The notes below the pieces were generated by a model. The model was not told the DNA's origin. It worked only from the letters and a program-made list of their open reading frames with translations, and did not search any database. Position numbers and translations under genes: made by a program. DNA of 64,000 nucleotides from positions 123,300,528 through 123,364,527 of the forward strand of contig NC_053494.1 of assembly GCF_905171775.1 (NCBI RefSeq), read 5' to 3'. This document shows positions 54,741-64,000 of this stretch, piece by piece. Source of the DNA: Rana temporaria (taxonomy: Eukaryota; Chordata; Amphibia; Anura; Ranidae). Within the stretch, counting starts at the first letter, position 1. Every line of letters begins with the position of its first letter.

Positions 54741-56529
54741 ACCACTTACCGACAAGCCGCTGTCATACGACAGCAGGTCGACACGATCCCGCAAATCGCC
54801 ATAGGAATACATTGCCACCTTTAAGGGCGATAGCAGGCGCGCACCCTCGATGCATGCTGGGGGACCTGATGCGTGTGGCCGGAGTCTGCAATGTCTGCCA
54901 GCCACCCACGATGGTGGGCACGAGAGCCAGAACGGGGATGTGTGTATGCGAACACACAAATCCCCATTCTGACAGGGGAGGAAAGACAGATCTGCTGTGC
55001 CTTGTGCGATTAGGAACAGCGATACGTCTCCTCCTCCAGTCAGTCCCATCCCCCAACATGAGGGAACACATTTAACCCCTTGATCGCCCCTGGTGTTAAA
55101 CCCATTCCCTGCCAGTGACATTTATACAGTAATCAGTGCATTTTCTGATCGCTGTATAGATGTCAATGGTCCCAAAAAAAGTGTCAAACGTGTCCGATCT
55201 GTCTGGCGCAATGTCGCAGTCTCACAAAAAAAAAAAAAAATGCCAAATCTATCCCCTATTCTGTAGACGCTATAACTTGAGCAAACCAATCAATATACAC
55301 TTTTTGCGATTGTTTATCAAAAAAATATTTAGAAATTATATATCTCATTAAACTCAATAATCAAACATTACCAGCGCTAGAAAAATATACTATTCTTAAA
55401 CATGATATTCATGATCTGCAAATAATGGTATATTTCATGCCGGGATCCAAGGTGTTCGTAATCTCCCTTTAACTTATATACATAAATGTGTCTCGGAGTC
55501 CCAATACAACTAGCACACTCCAAGAGGTATGCTCCTAGGTGACTGGTGATCCATCCAATCAATTCCCAGCTCAGGAAACCAACCAAAGGATAACTGCACA
55601 AATGACCAAGGTGACCTGTTGCACGCCGTCACTGGAAATCCCCTATTGGTGATCTACTCACCGGACTTCAAAGTCAACGAGCCCTGTAAAGTAATCGTCT
55701 CTGTCGATGGCACCATGAACTCCCTCAATGATGTGCGGTCAATGGATGTGTGCATGCAGCAAGCGGCCATGTAAGCAAGCACAAGGGAGAACAACATAGT
55801 GTAAAACCTTTTATTACTAGCCATCGACAGAGAGGATTACTTTACAAGGCTCGTTGACTTTGAAGTCCGGTGAGTAGATCACCAATAGGGGATTTCCAGT
55901 CACCTAGGATCATACCTCTTGGAGTGTGCTAGTTGTATTGGGACTCTGAGACACATTGCTGTATATAAGTTAAAGGGATATTACGAACACCTTGGACCCC
56001 CGGCATGAAATATACCATTATTTGCAGATCATGAATATCATGTTTAAGAAGAATAGTAGATTCTTCTAGCGCTGTTAGGGTTTGATTATTGAGTTTAATG
56101 AGACATATACACTTTTTTGTTCCATCTATTTATAATAGCTGCTGACTACATAAACAGATTTTTCCATAGGGTGCTAGGATCAGAGTTAATTTTAGGATTT
56201 TCTACCGATTATATATCGGCCTAAACTGATGAAGGAATTTTTTTATTTTTTGGGGGATATTTATTATAGCAAAAAGTAAAAAATATTTGTATTTATTTTT
56301 TCTAAATTTTCGCTCTTTTTTTGTTTATAGCGCAAATAATAAAAACCACAGAGGTGATCAAATACAACCAAAATAAAGCTATATTTTGAGGGATAAAAAA
56401 AGGACGTCAATTTTGTTTTGTTACAACGTCGCACAACTGTGCAATTGTCAGTTAAAGCAGACGCAGTGCCATATCGCTAAAAATGGCCTGGCCATTAAGG
56501 GGGAAAATCTTCCGGTCTTTAAGTAGTTG
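54741..56529 (+). mobile_element. Non-autonomous piggyBac-like relic with foldback insert, NDUFS1 intron
   Basis: The 5' part (ACCACTTACCGACAAGCCGC...) has a CATACGACAG hairpin, and CATTTATACAGTAATCAGTGCA is shared with 20110-20565. The 3' part has CACAGAGGTGATCAAATACAA, shared with the autonomous copy at 38.4 kb. TTAA borders are degraded. A foldback (about 55365-56090) splits it. Overlapping open frames at 54639-55121 are not genes. Confidence 0.7.
55365..56090. repeat. Foldback insert in the piggyBac-like relic
   Basis: 55370-55540 pairs with 55905-56085, and 55625-55710 pairs with 55822-55905. The left arm has about 82 extra bases (55541-55623), and the loop is about 55711-55821. Outermost AAACTCAATAATCAAAC at 55350-55366 also has its complement near 56088-56104. 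Confidence 0.85.
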
Positions 56530-58384
56530 TAAACTTTGAGCCAAAAAATCTCATTATCCATTTCGCTTTAGTGATCCAATAGTGGCAGTGTTTTTTTTTT
56601 TTTATTAAAGACCATCATTAAATACCATTTTATTGCAGGGTGTGTGCAGTCACATGTTTTTTTTTTTTTTTTGTCTTCTTGCTGGAGCACAGGGACCGAT
56701 TTTGGAAGGGCTGATAGTCCTTACTGACGTATGTGTGTACATCAGAGCAATGTTTAAAAATGCTGACCTTGTGTCGGTCACATGTCCAAAAAACAAACTA
56801 TAGGTTTTGATATTCTTCCCACACAAATACATGTGCAATACAAACTTTATTATTATTTTATATTGTGGGCGGAGTTATAGATTGGAAAGTAGTTTCACTT
56901 TCTTCACATTAGCATCTGTAAAGAAGAAGCGGAGAGGGGAAGTGAGAAGAGGGGAGCAGCTTTACACAGACTACGGAACAAGGCAGAGGAAAATACAGGC
57001 TGTGCTCTTACACAGAGCCGTAAGATGAAATTCTATTTTAGGTAAAAGTGATCCAAACGGCTGTATAGCCACTTGTTCACTTTTACAGAAGGTGGATGGG
57101 GGTCCCCACCCGCCTCTACCAGGATCTCCTGACCCATCGGAGAGCCCGGTACCGATGGGACCGGTCAGGTCACATTCTCTGGGAAAAGTGGAAGGAACAG
57201 AAGTTTCTGTGTCTCTTCTGCGATGCCAGAACCTGGAAGCGATGAGGATCATTACTTCTGGTTTCGGTTTGTTTATTTACAAGCCAATAACCGGCTTGTA
57301 CAGCATCTGTTAAAACAGATTTCAGTTTTATCAGATGCTTTGGATGCCAGAGGAGAGTTATGGGGCCTAACAGACCACAGATCTCTCCATAAAGAGGACC
57401 TATCACATCCAATGCTATCACAAGGGATGTTGTTCACCCTTTGTAAAAGCGAGAACGTTAACCCAAAAAAATAAAAATAATGTTAAGGTACAGTGTAAAA
57501 AATTAAATAAAGCCCCCATGTGCTTATAGTACGTCCCACACGCATGTATATACCCATCACACCACACCACACATGCAAGGCATCACTGCTTATGCCAGAG
57601 CCAGAACAATAACTCCGACGCTAGACCTCCTGTGTAACTCTAAACTGATAACCTGTAAAAAGGCTTTTAAAGCCTTGTCTATGGGTAGTGTAATGTATCA
57701 CCATTTTACAGGCAATTTTAAAACGTTACATATTTGACATCAATTTACTTGCTGTAACATCTTTTTTTTTTTTTTTAACCCAACAAAATGGGTATTATAT
57801 TGTATTTGTATTCATTAACGAATATTTTTTCCAAATATTGTATGACATAAGAAATTGTAACCCATTATTTTCTTCTCTAGGGCCTCTATAAAAATATATA
57901 ATGTTTGGCAGTTTTAAGTAATTTTCTAGCAAAAAAAAAAAAGGCTCATAGAATTAACATGTATGAGAGAAATGTCAGAACTGGCCTAGGGGGTCAAGTT
58001 GTTAAAATTGTGCGTGCCCATGATTCGGTGACAGACTTCAGTACCCTAAATTTTCCATAGGCAACACTTTAAAAAGCCTTTATTATGTCATCAGTTTGAA
58101 ATTCACCTTGAATAGTGACCCTAGAAAATATTGCTCTTACTCCGGCTTGCACAGCAATATGCAATGTTTAACAGAATCAACATTTTCACACTTAGCGAAT
58201 TATTTTACATTCGCATATGGGGAGGCTGGTAGTTTGAGTGATCTACACACATTCCTGGCTGCTGTAGTAGCCGAGTGTGTCTGTAAAACCCACTGCTGCT
58301 ATCAACATCTGCCATACGTTGGTAGCAGCAAAAGGGTTACAATGAAAAACTGTCTAAACTAAATACTTGAGCTTTAGTTCTTAA
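56530..58384. other. NDUFS1 intron, dispersed repeat, no exon
   Basis: Noncoding. Poly-T runs at 56590-56603 and 56656-56672, a purine-rich piece (56915-56960), an ATP-rich CACACCACACCACAC microsatellite-like piece near 57560. Open frames at 57092-57474 show no splice borders or family similarity. Confidence 0.45.
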
Positions 58385-58826
58385 AGCGGTTGTAAACCGC
58401 ATAAACTTTTTTTTTTTCCCCCCAAACCTGCAATGCAAAAGGCATAATAGGCTAGTATGCATCGCATACTAGCCTATTATGAAATACTTACCTCGGAACG
58501 AGGTGTGTACCACTTACCTGGTCCACGCCGAGCAGGATGTCATCTTGCTCCGGCGTGTCTTCCGGGTATCGCCGCTCCAGCGCTGTGATTGGCTGGAGCG
58601 GCGATGACGTCACTCCCGCGCGTGCGCGCGGGAGATTTAAAATCGGCAGGGTCCGGCGATGCCGGTCCTTCAGCCGTGGAGTCCCCCCTGCGCATGCGCC
58701 GCCCGCATTGCGGGGGTAATATCTCCTAAACCGTGCAGGTTTAGGAGATATTATCCTTACCTACAGGTAAGCCATGTTGTAGGCTTACCTGTAGGTAAAA
58801 GTCCAAATAGTGGGTTTACAACCACT
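58385..58826. mobile_element. TTAA MITE abutting an NDUFS1 exon
   Basis: TTAA at 58381-58384 and 58827-58830; ends AGCGGTTGTAAACC and GGTTTACAACCACT. It contains palindromic ATCTCCTAAACCGTGCAGG (with complement) and a CTACAGGTAAG pair. It ends 22 bases from the splice donor of the NDUFS1 exon at 58849. Confidence 0.88.
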
Positions 58827-58848
58827 TTAATACTTCATTATGACATAC

Positions 58849-59003
58849 CTTGGTATATAATAAAGCAATCCTTTGGCAATTCCTGACGTGTGATGCAGCC
58901 TGCATCTGCACCAAGAAGAAATAGCACTTTTGGTGGGTTTTTCCGTATGGCCTCCACCCCAGGCTTATAACCCAGATCCAGGGCTGCAACTTGGCTTGCA
59001 ACT
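58849..59003 (-). CDS. NDUFS1: NDUFS1 internal coding exon
   Basis: 155 bases: one finishes an Arg codon, 51 codons, and one starts a Gly codon. Reads VASQVAALDLGYKPGVEAIR, KNPPKVLFLLGADAGC and ITRQELPKDCFIIYQ. Acceptor AAATAG, donor GTATGT. Conserved across vertebrate NDUFS1. NDUFS1 is the large iron-sulfur subunit of the NADH-oxidising arm of complex I, on the matrix side of the inner mitochondrial membrane; its Fe-S ligands lie in N-terminal exons outside this window. Confidence 0.98.
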
Positions 59004-60035
59004 CTATTTGAAAAACAAGGGAAGATACGCACACAATAAAAACACGGGTAGAAATGTACACAATAAAAACACATTGAAGAGCATACATACACTTAGCCAT
59101 AGATCACGCTAAATGCGGCTTTGAACTTGTGTGACTTCACTTGAAATCGCACAATTTCAAAGCCGCATGTCAGTATGACTTCTGGTGCTGCCTGACATCT
59201 GTGCAACTTGGTGTCTTTGCAAGTCGCACCTGAAACCTGCAAAAATAGTGCAGGAACTACTTCTGTAAAATCGGTGCGGCACCACAAGATGGCGTTGCAT
59301 CGTTTTGAACGGTTCCACTGCCGACAATAGGGTGCGACTTTTCATGTGATTTGGACCCGTCAAATGGCATGGCAAGTATGTATGATGGTGTTAACAGGGG
59401 CTTAGGGCTCATTTACACTTGATTCAAGTTTAACACGCATTAAAGTGCCTACTGCTTCAGAATACTTTTTAGATGCGTTTTTGATGCTTCTGTGATTTTT
59501 AAATGAAGCTTGGCAAATGTTCTGTGTGTGTTGATTTTCTATTTGTTTTAAAGGTTCAGTAGAACCCCAGCTCAATAGTATCCCCACTCAGTAGATCACC
59601 AGCTCATTAGTACCCTCATTCAGCTCTGACAATACCAAACTCAGTAGTACCCCTAGTTATGCTAAAGCCCCACTCAGTAGTATCCCTAAGCTTTGCTGAT
59701 CCCCCGCTCCAGTAGTAACCTCTAGCCCTGCTGATCTTCTGGTTTGCTGATCCTCCTCACTGGCTCCCCTGCTCCCCTCCCGCTATATTGCTCCCATGCT
59801 GCTTACCACATGTGACATCTGCTAGTTTCGCCTGCTCTGCGCAAATGCACAAATAATCTTATCGGATGATCTTTATTAAATTAAATGGTCTGGTGACTGG
59901 GTCTGTAAATACAGGTGACTGGATAAAGATATGGGGGGGGACTCTTCTAATCTCCTGAACTATTTTCCTTTCATCCATTAATATGGCATTTTTACAGTAG
60001 ACTTTGCTGAATTATACAGAGATAATGATGATCAC
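59004..60035. other. NDUFS1 intron, no exon
   Basis: Contains a repeat with inverted GCGGCTTTGAA words (59113-59165) and a degenerate CAGTAGTA/CTCAGTAGTACCCC-type tandem (59555-59715). No gene seen. Confidence 0.5.
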
Positions 60036-60196
60036 CTGTGCAGAATATTTAGTACTTTCCATTCCTCTGGGGCGCCACTGGTGCTCCTAGCATTCTGTGC
60101 AATGCTAGACACTGCGGCATGAATTGCAGCCCCATCCTTTCGCTGCAAGGCACTGCTGCCCACCACAACCATAGGTTTCTTGGCTTGACTGAGAAT
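60036..60196 (-). CDS. NDUFS1: NDUFS1 internal coding exon, most upstream in the window
   Basis: 161 bases, 53 codons plus two bases of the Arg codon completed at 59003. Begins ILSQAKKPMVVVGSSALQRK and ends EEWKVLNILHR. Acceptor TTGTTCAG, donor GTGATC (weak at +4/+5, but the frame join is exact). Corresponds to about residues 465-517. All upstream exons, including those for the Fe-S clusters, must be right of the window, since no matching segment occurs at 60197-64000. Confidence 0.96.
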
Positions 60197-60778
60197 CTGA
60201 ACAAAACAAAATTGTGTTGCAACAACTTTACATACAGATATAAAACTCAACCAATGTAGTCATATATTTAAAAATTACATTTAAATATTTTTTTAATGAA
60301 GTAACTTCAGTGCTTAAAGTTGAATTGATATCCCCCTCTTATGACACCCCTTTCATCCTATAGCAGCACTGAAGACTGGAAGAGTGAGTGGCAGTTCCAG
60401 AAGCCAATCAGGAGTACTGCTTGCACATATGTGTTGACAGAAGAATTGATGACTGTATCAGTGTGCTGCTGCTAGTGTACTGTATAATTTACATACTGGT
60501 GTCTCTGGTGGCACTCTGCTCTTCCCATCTCTCAGCAAGCTGCCTGACCGCACATGGGCACTGCAACACAACTGACTAGAGCCTTGTGCCGCTTCTCCCT
60601 CTCCCAATTTGAGGTTTGCTGTTCAGGGATTGCAGTCAGTTGTTACCAACTCATACTCAGGTACTTTCAATGTTTGCTTTTACAAAAATACATTTATCAT
60701 AGTATTATTAAATACAGAGGTGCATTATTATTATTTTTTATCTATACCTGCCTAAAGCTCAGTTTTAAAGTGGTAGTA
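60197..60778. other. NDUFS1 intron, no exon
   Basis: No feature recognised. Confidence 0.5.
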
Positions 60779-60970
60779 AACTCTGTTATACAACTTATAC
60801 CTACAGGTAAGCCTATAATAACGCTTACCTGTAGTTACACATGCACGGGAGAAACGTCATCATGCCCCTGGCAACTCATGTAGCCGGAGGCCGCGTACCC
60901 CGGAAGGAAGACTGGGTGAAGATGGAAGCCCTGTCAGTGGCTTACATATGGTGCTTACATTTTTAATGCT
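60779..60970. mobile_element. Partial TTAA MITE, AGTGGTAGTAAAC end
   Basis: TTAA at 60775-60778 then AGTGGTAGTAAACTC and a CTACAGGTAAGC/GCTTACCTGTAG pair as in 58385-58826. The right end is missing, perhaps cut near the Tc1 element at 60974. Confidence 0.6.
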
Positions 60971-60973
60971 TTG

Positions 60974-62275
60974 TACCGAGTAATCTGGAAAGTATTCACA
61001 GCGCTTCACTTTTTCCACATTTTGTTACAGCCTTATTCGGAAATGGATTAAATTCATTATTTTGGTCAAAATTTGACAAGCAATACCCCATAATGACATT
61101 GTTTGAAATCTTTGAAATTTATAAAAAAAGAAAAAAGAAATCACATGAACATAAAGTATTCACAGCCTTTGCCATGACACTCAAAATTGAGCTCAGGTGC
61201 ATCCTGTTTCCACTGATCATCCTTCAGATATTTCTACAACTTGATTGGAGTCCATCTGTGGCAAATTCAGTTGATTGGACAGGATTTGGAAAGGCACACA
61301 CCTATCTATATAAAAGGTCTCACAGTTAACAGTGCATGTCAGAGCACAAACCAAGCCATGAAGTCCAAGGAATTTTCTGTAGGTCTCTGAGACAGGATTG
61401 TATGGAGTCTCAGATCTGGGGAAGGATACAAAAAAAAATCTGCAGCATTGAAAGTCCTAATGAGTACAGTGGCCTCCATGATTCGTAAATGGAAGACGTT
61501 TGGAACCACCAGGACTCGTCCCTAGAGCGTGCCGTCTGGCCAAATTGAGCGATCGGGGGAGAAGGGCCTTAGTCAGGGAGGTGACCAAGAACACGATGCT
61601 CACTGACAGAGCATTTAGCATTTCTCTGTGGAGAGAGGAGAACCTTCCAGAAGAACAACCATCTCTGCAACTCTCCAGCAATCAGGCCTGTATGGTACAG
61701 TGGCCAGACAGAAGCCACTCCTCAGTAAAAGACACATAACAGCACGCCTGGAGTTTGCGAAAAGGCACCTTAAGGACTCTGACCATGAGAAAATTCTCTG
61801 ATGTGATGAAACAAAGATTGAACTCTTTGGCCTGAAAAGCAAGTATCATGTCTGGAGGAAACCAGGCACCGCTCATCACCTGTCCCTACAGTGAAGCATG
61901 GTGGTGGCAGCACCATGCTGTGGGGATCTTTTCCAGTGGCAGGAACTGGGAGACTAATAAAGATCGAAAGAAAGATAATTCAGCAATGTACAGAGACGTC
62001 CTTGATGAAAACCTGCTCCAGAATGCTCTGGACCTCCAGACTGGGGCGAAAGTTCATCTTCCCACAGGACAACAACCCTAAGAACCTTCTTCGACATGTT
62101 TGCTGCGTCCCCCATATGGCTTCTTGCAAACTGCAAATGGGACTTCTTATGACTTTCTTTCAACCGTGGCATTTTTGGAGGAAAATAATGAATTTAATCC
62201 ATTTTGAGATAAGGCTACAACATAACAAAATGTGGAAACCGTGAAGCGCTGTGAATACTTTCTGGATGCACTATA
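60974..62275 (+). mobile_element. Tc1/mariner element, degenerate
   Basis: Inverted ends: ATCTGGAAAGTATTCACAGC at the left and GCTGTGAATACTTTCTGGAT at the right, continuing through GCTTCAC and TTCCACATTTTGTT. The right end is followed by a TA. It is about 1.3 kb, the usual Tc1 size, and contains a broken transposase gene. Inserted in an NDUFS1 intron. Confidence 0.9.
61358..62190 (+). pseudogene. Tc1-like transposase pseudogene
   Basis: From MKSKEFSVGL onward the Tc1 order is recognisable: a helix-turn-helix N-terminus (VASMIRKWKTFGTTRTRP), a second helix region, CDETKIELFGL with the second catalytic Asp of the DDE triad, YHVWRKPGTAHH, and a decayed downstream region around DNNPK near 62068-62085. 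Many in-frame stops and frame changes rule out function. Confidence 0.88.
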
Positions 62276-62407
62276 TACATTTTATATGGAGGGATGTATT
62301 CACTGCCAGTAACATATACCTGGGAGTAATTTTCCAATTATTGCACACAAAAAGTGGTGCTGGTTAGCAATTCAGCACAGTATACATATGATCCAAACTA
62401 GAGACAA
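62276..62407. other. Spacer in NDUFS1 intron
   Basis: No feature seen. Confidence 0.4.
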
Positions 62408-63371
62408 GGGGCCAGATTCATGAAGCACGTACACCGTTTTTTTGGTAGATGCACGGCGTAAGTGCAGATTTGCGCCGGCGGATCGCTGCGCCTTACCCAG
62501 AGAACCAGATTACGCCTCCAAATAGACTTCATCGCCTCGGTGTAACCTTTCCACGCCGGCGCGGCGTTGGCGCAGATTTACGCTGGTCGGATCTGGCGCG
62601 GCCATGGTTTTTGTGTTTTAAATATGCAAATGAGGTTTTTGGGCCGATTCATCAACTTAAGCTTGACCGGCGCAGGCTACTCCCGGTGAGCGGAGCTGAA
62701 ATTTCCGGTGCAAAGTTACACCTCATAAAAGCAGGGGTAACTTTGCACCAAACTTGCAGAGGTCAGCTGGAGAGCAGCTAAAGCAGCAGCAGCGTTACAA
62801 ACGAACTGAGCAACAACACTTGCTGGACAACACATAGAGGCGGTCCCCATGTTGGGAGAGGCCCTCAATAATTACAGCCCTCTCCTCTGGGCTGAAATTG
62901 GTCATCCGCCCACCTGAGGATTCCTCATCAGCCATAACTGCCCCACCACAATGCAAACGACCTAGCTTAGAAAAAAAAAAGCTTCAGTACATTTGCACCT
63001 GCAGGGCGGAAGTCTGGGCTGATTCATGGACTGGGCTTTGGTAGTGGGTCGGCGTAGCTCAGGGATCACGCCGGGGCGCAGTTCTGAGCATGTGCAGATT
63101 GGGGCATTTACCCCTGGATGTCACTGAGCATGTGCGGTCTAAGATGCGCCCCGGCGTGACCCCCGCGCCACGGTCGGCACTTCATTAGCATAGGGTGACT
63201 CCCAGTTGGCCTTACCCCGCCTTACGCCTTCTAAAATCCGCCCCGCTGGGGCATCGTAGACAAAAAAAGTTTCTTGAATCACCTAACTGCCTCTCCGCGC
63301 TGGACCGGTGTAGTATAAAAATGATGCACCACGCCGGTGCAAATATGCACCATTGTTCATGAATCTGGCCC
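62408..63371. mobile_element. Foldback element carrying a Harbinger Myb-like remnant
   Basis: GGGGCCAGATTCATGAA at the left and TTCATGAATCTGGCCC at the right are inverted, with further CpG-rich words pairing inward (GCGCCGGC, TTACGCC). In the middle a minus-strand frame encodes a Myb/SANT-like start. The ends suggest the element is a deletion derivative of a PIF/Harbinger transposon; the target duplication was not recognised. Confidence 0.7.
62795..62935 (-). pseudogene. Myb/SANT-like (Harbinger-associated) N-terminal fragment
   Basis: Forty-six codons from ATG at 62935 to TAA at 62795. The stretch MTNFSPEERAVIIEGLSQHG looks like the first helix of the Myb-like domain found in the second protein of PIF/Harbinger transposons (and in NAIF1/MSANTD proteins). 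The rest of the domain is absent. This is judged from motif style only. Confidence 0.5.
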
Positions 63372-63927
63372 AAGGTCTCTGATTCCTGGTCCTCTCTGTG
63401 GTTGGACCACTTGATGATTTATTATTCTGAGACCATCGAGGTATGATTGGTGCTCCTAATTGTTTTGGCAATCTATATTTAAGCCACAGAAAGATTATCA
63501 TTTCTATTTTTGCTTTGCTCTCCAGCACTGGAGCAGTATGTGTCCCTGATGGAACTTTTGACAGAAATTATCAGCGGTGTTATACCAAGGTATTTTAACA
63601 GTCTAATATTTTACTTCCTCTGTAGTGCTACCTTATTATATATTATGGCCTATTGAGAATACATTTTTTTTATAATACACCCTTGGGGGCTTGATATAAA
63701 AAAAAAAAAAATAGATATAAATACAATGGGATAATCTATTAGATGTCTATATGGGAGGTTTACACTTTGCCAGGACATGTGCCAGCAAATCTATATGAAT
63801 ATAATTTACCCAATGCCCATAGGTTCCTGTGATGCATCTGGTTTTAGGAGTCAGGCGGGGCAATCACACCAAATTCTAGAGCAATACTTTTTATTTTATG
63901 ACCGACTTGTTACAGGGTCGCTTTTAA
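63372..63927. other. NDUFS1 intron, no exon
   Basis: No NDUFS1-like segment on the minus strand. A poly-A run lies at 63699-63711. TTAA at 63924-63927. Confidence 0.5.
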
Positions 63928-64000
63928 AGTGGTTGTAAAGTCAGAAGGTTTTATCTTCATGCATGAAGATAAACAACCTGTGTGCAGCAGCCATCCCAGC
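63928..64000. mobile_element. TTAA MITE cut by the window end
   Basis: TTAA then AGTGGTTGTAAAGTCAGAAGG, the same type of end as in 58385-58826. ATCTTCATGCATGAAGAT at about 63953-63970 is palindromic. The right end is outside the window. Confidence 0.7.

Noticed and set aside
54639..55121. 160-codon minus-strand frame between NDUFS1 exons
   Set aside because: It falls in the 5' part of a non-autonomous piggyBac-like relic and has no NDUFS1 similarity.
57092..57474. Possible NDUFS1 exon
   Set aside because: It is in the wrong strand or frame, has no NuoG-family similarity, and the exons at 54241 and 58849 already join without gap.
61500..62244. Several 70-117 codon frames as separate genes
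   Set aside because: They are fragments of one degenerate Tc1-like transposase in changing frames.

Overview
This is eukaryotic, vertebrate DNA. It carries the 5' coding end of INO80D and the 3' coding end of NDUFS1, both on the minus strand, in the order NDUFS1 then INO80D as in other tetrapods. The exons are small, with canonical GT/AG borders, and the introns are packed with transposable elements. Short inverted-repeat elements flanked by TTAA, foldback elements, hAT and piggyBac elements, a Tc1/mariner copy, CR1/L2 and L1-like LINE remnants, and a tyrosine-recombinase (DIRS-type) remnant together suggest an amphibian, most likely a frog. That last step rests on my recognition of the repeat styles, not on a database search.

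Layout. 1-8.4 kb: INO80D introns and two coding exons (3837-4579 and 8172-8418). 8.4-18.2 kb: the first INO80D intron, with MITEs, a SINE-like repeat and a 2.6 kb foldback hosting a hAT element. 18.1-18.9 kb: a CpG-rich promoter with YY1-, NRF1- and CRE-like sites and a probable noncoding first exon on the minus strand. 18.9-52.4 kb: the intergenic interval, almost wholly nested transposons. 52.4-64 kb: the last six coding exons of NDUFS1 (about the C-terminal 263 residues) with MITEs, a piggyBac-like relic, a Tc1/mariner pseudogene and a foldback with a Harbinger Myb-like remnant in its introns.

The most striking locus is 30.4-44.4 kb. A 6.5 kb piggyBac element (32081-38578, TTAA on both sides) holds an uninterrupted 635-codon transposase with all catalytic aspartates, hairpin-rich 5' DNA, a 19-bp minisatellite and a recent array of about 394-bp units. 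It sits inside a retroelement-like insertion with a 15-bp target duplication and an inverted left segment. That insertion in turn lies between two ~380-bp direct repeats, each carrying a minus-strand motif that fits the hammerhead ribozyme core. I read the outer unit as a non-autonomous, ribozyme-bearing retroelement (Penelope-like or retrozyme-like), since broken up by later insertions. This is inference, but the order of insertion can be read from target-site duplications.

Several insertions are dated by empty sites present in the window: foldback hosts carry one filled arm and one empty arm. No tRNA, rRNA or CRISPR was seen. The interval 18.9-52.4 kb shows no host protein-coding gene that I can support.
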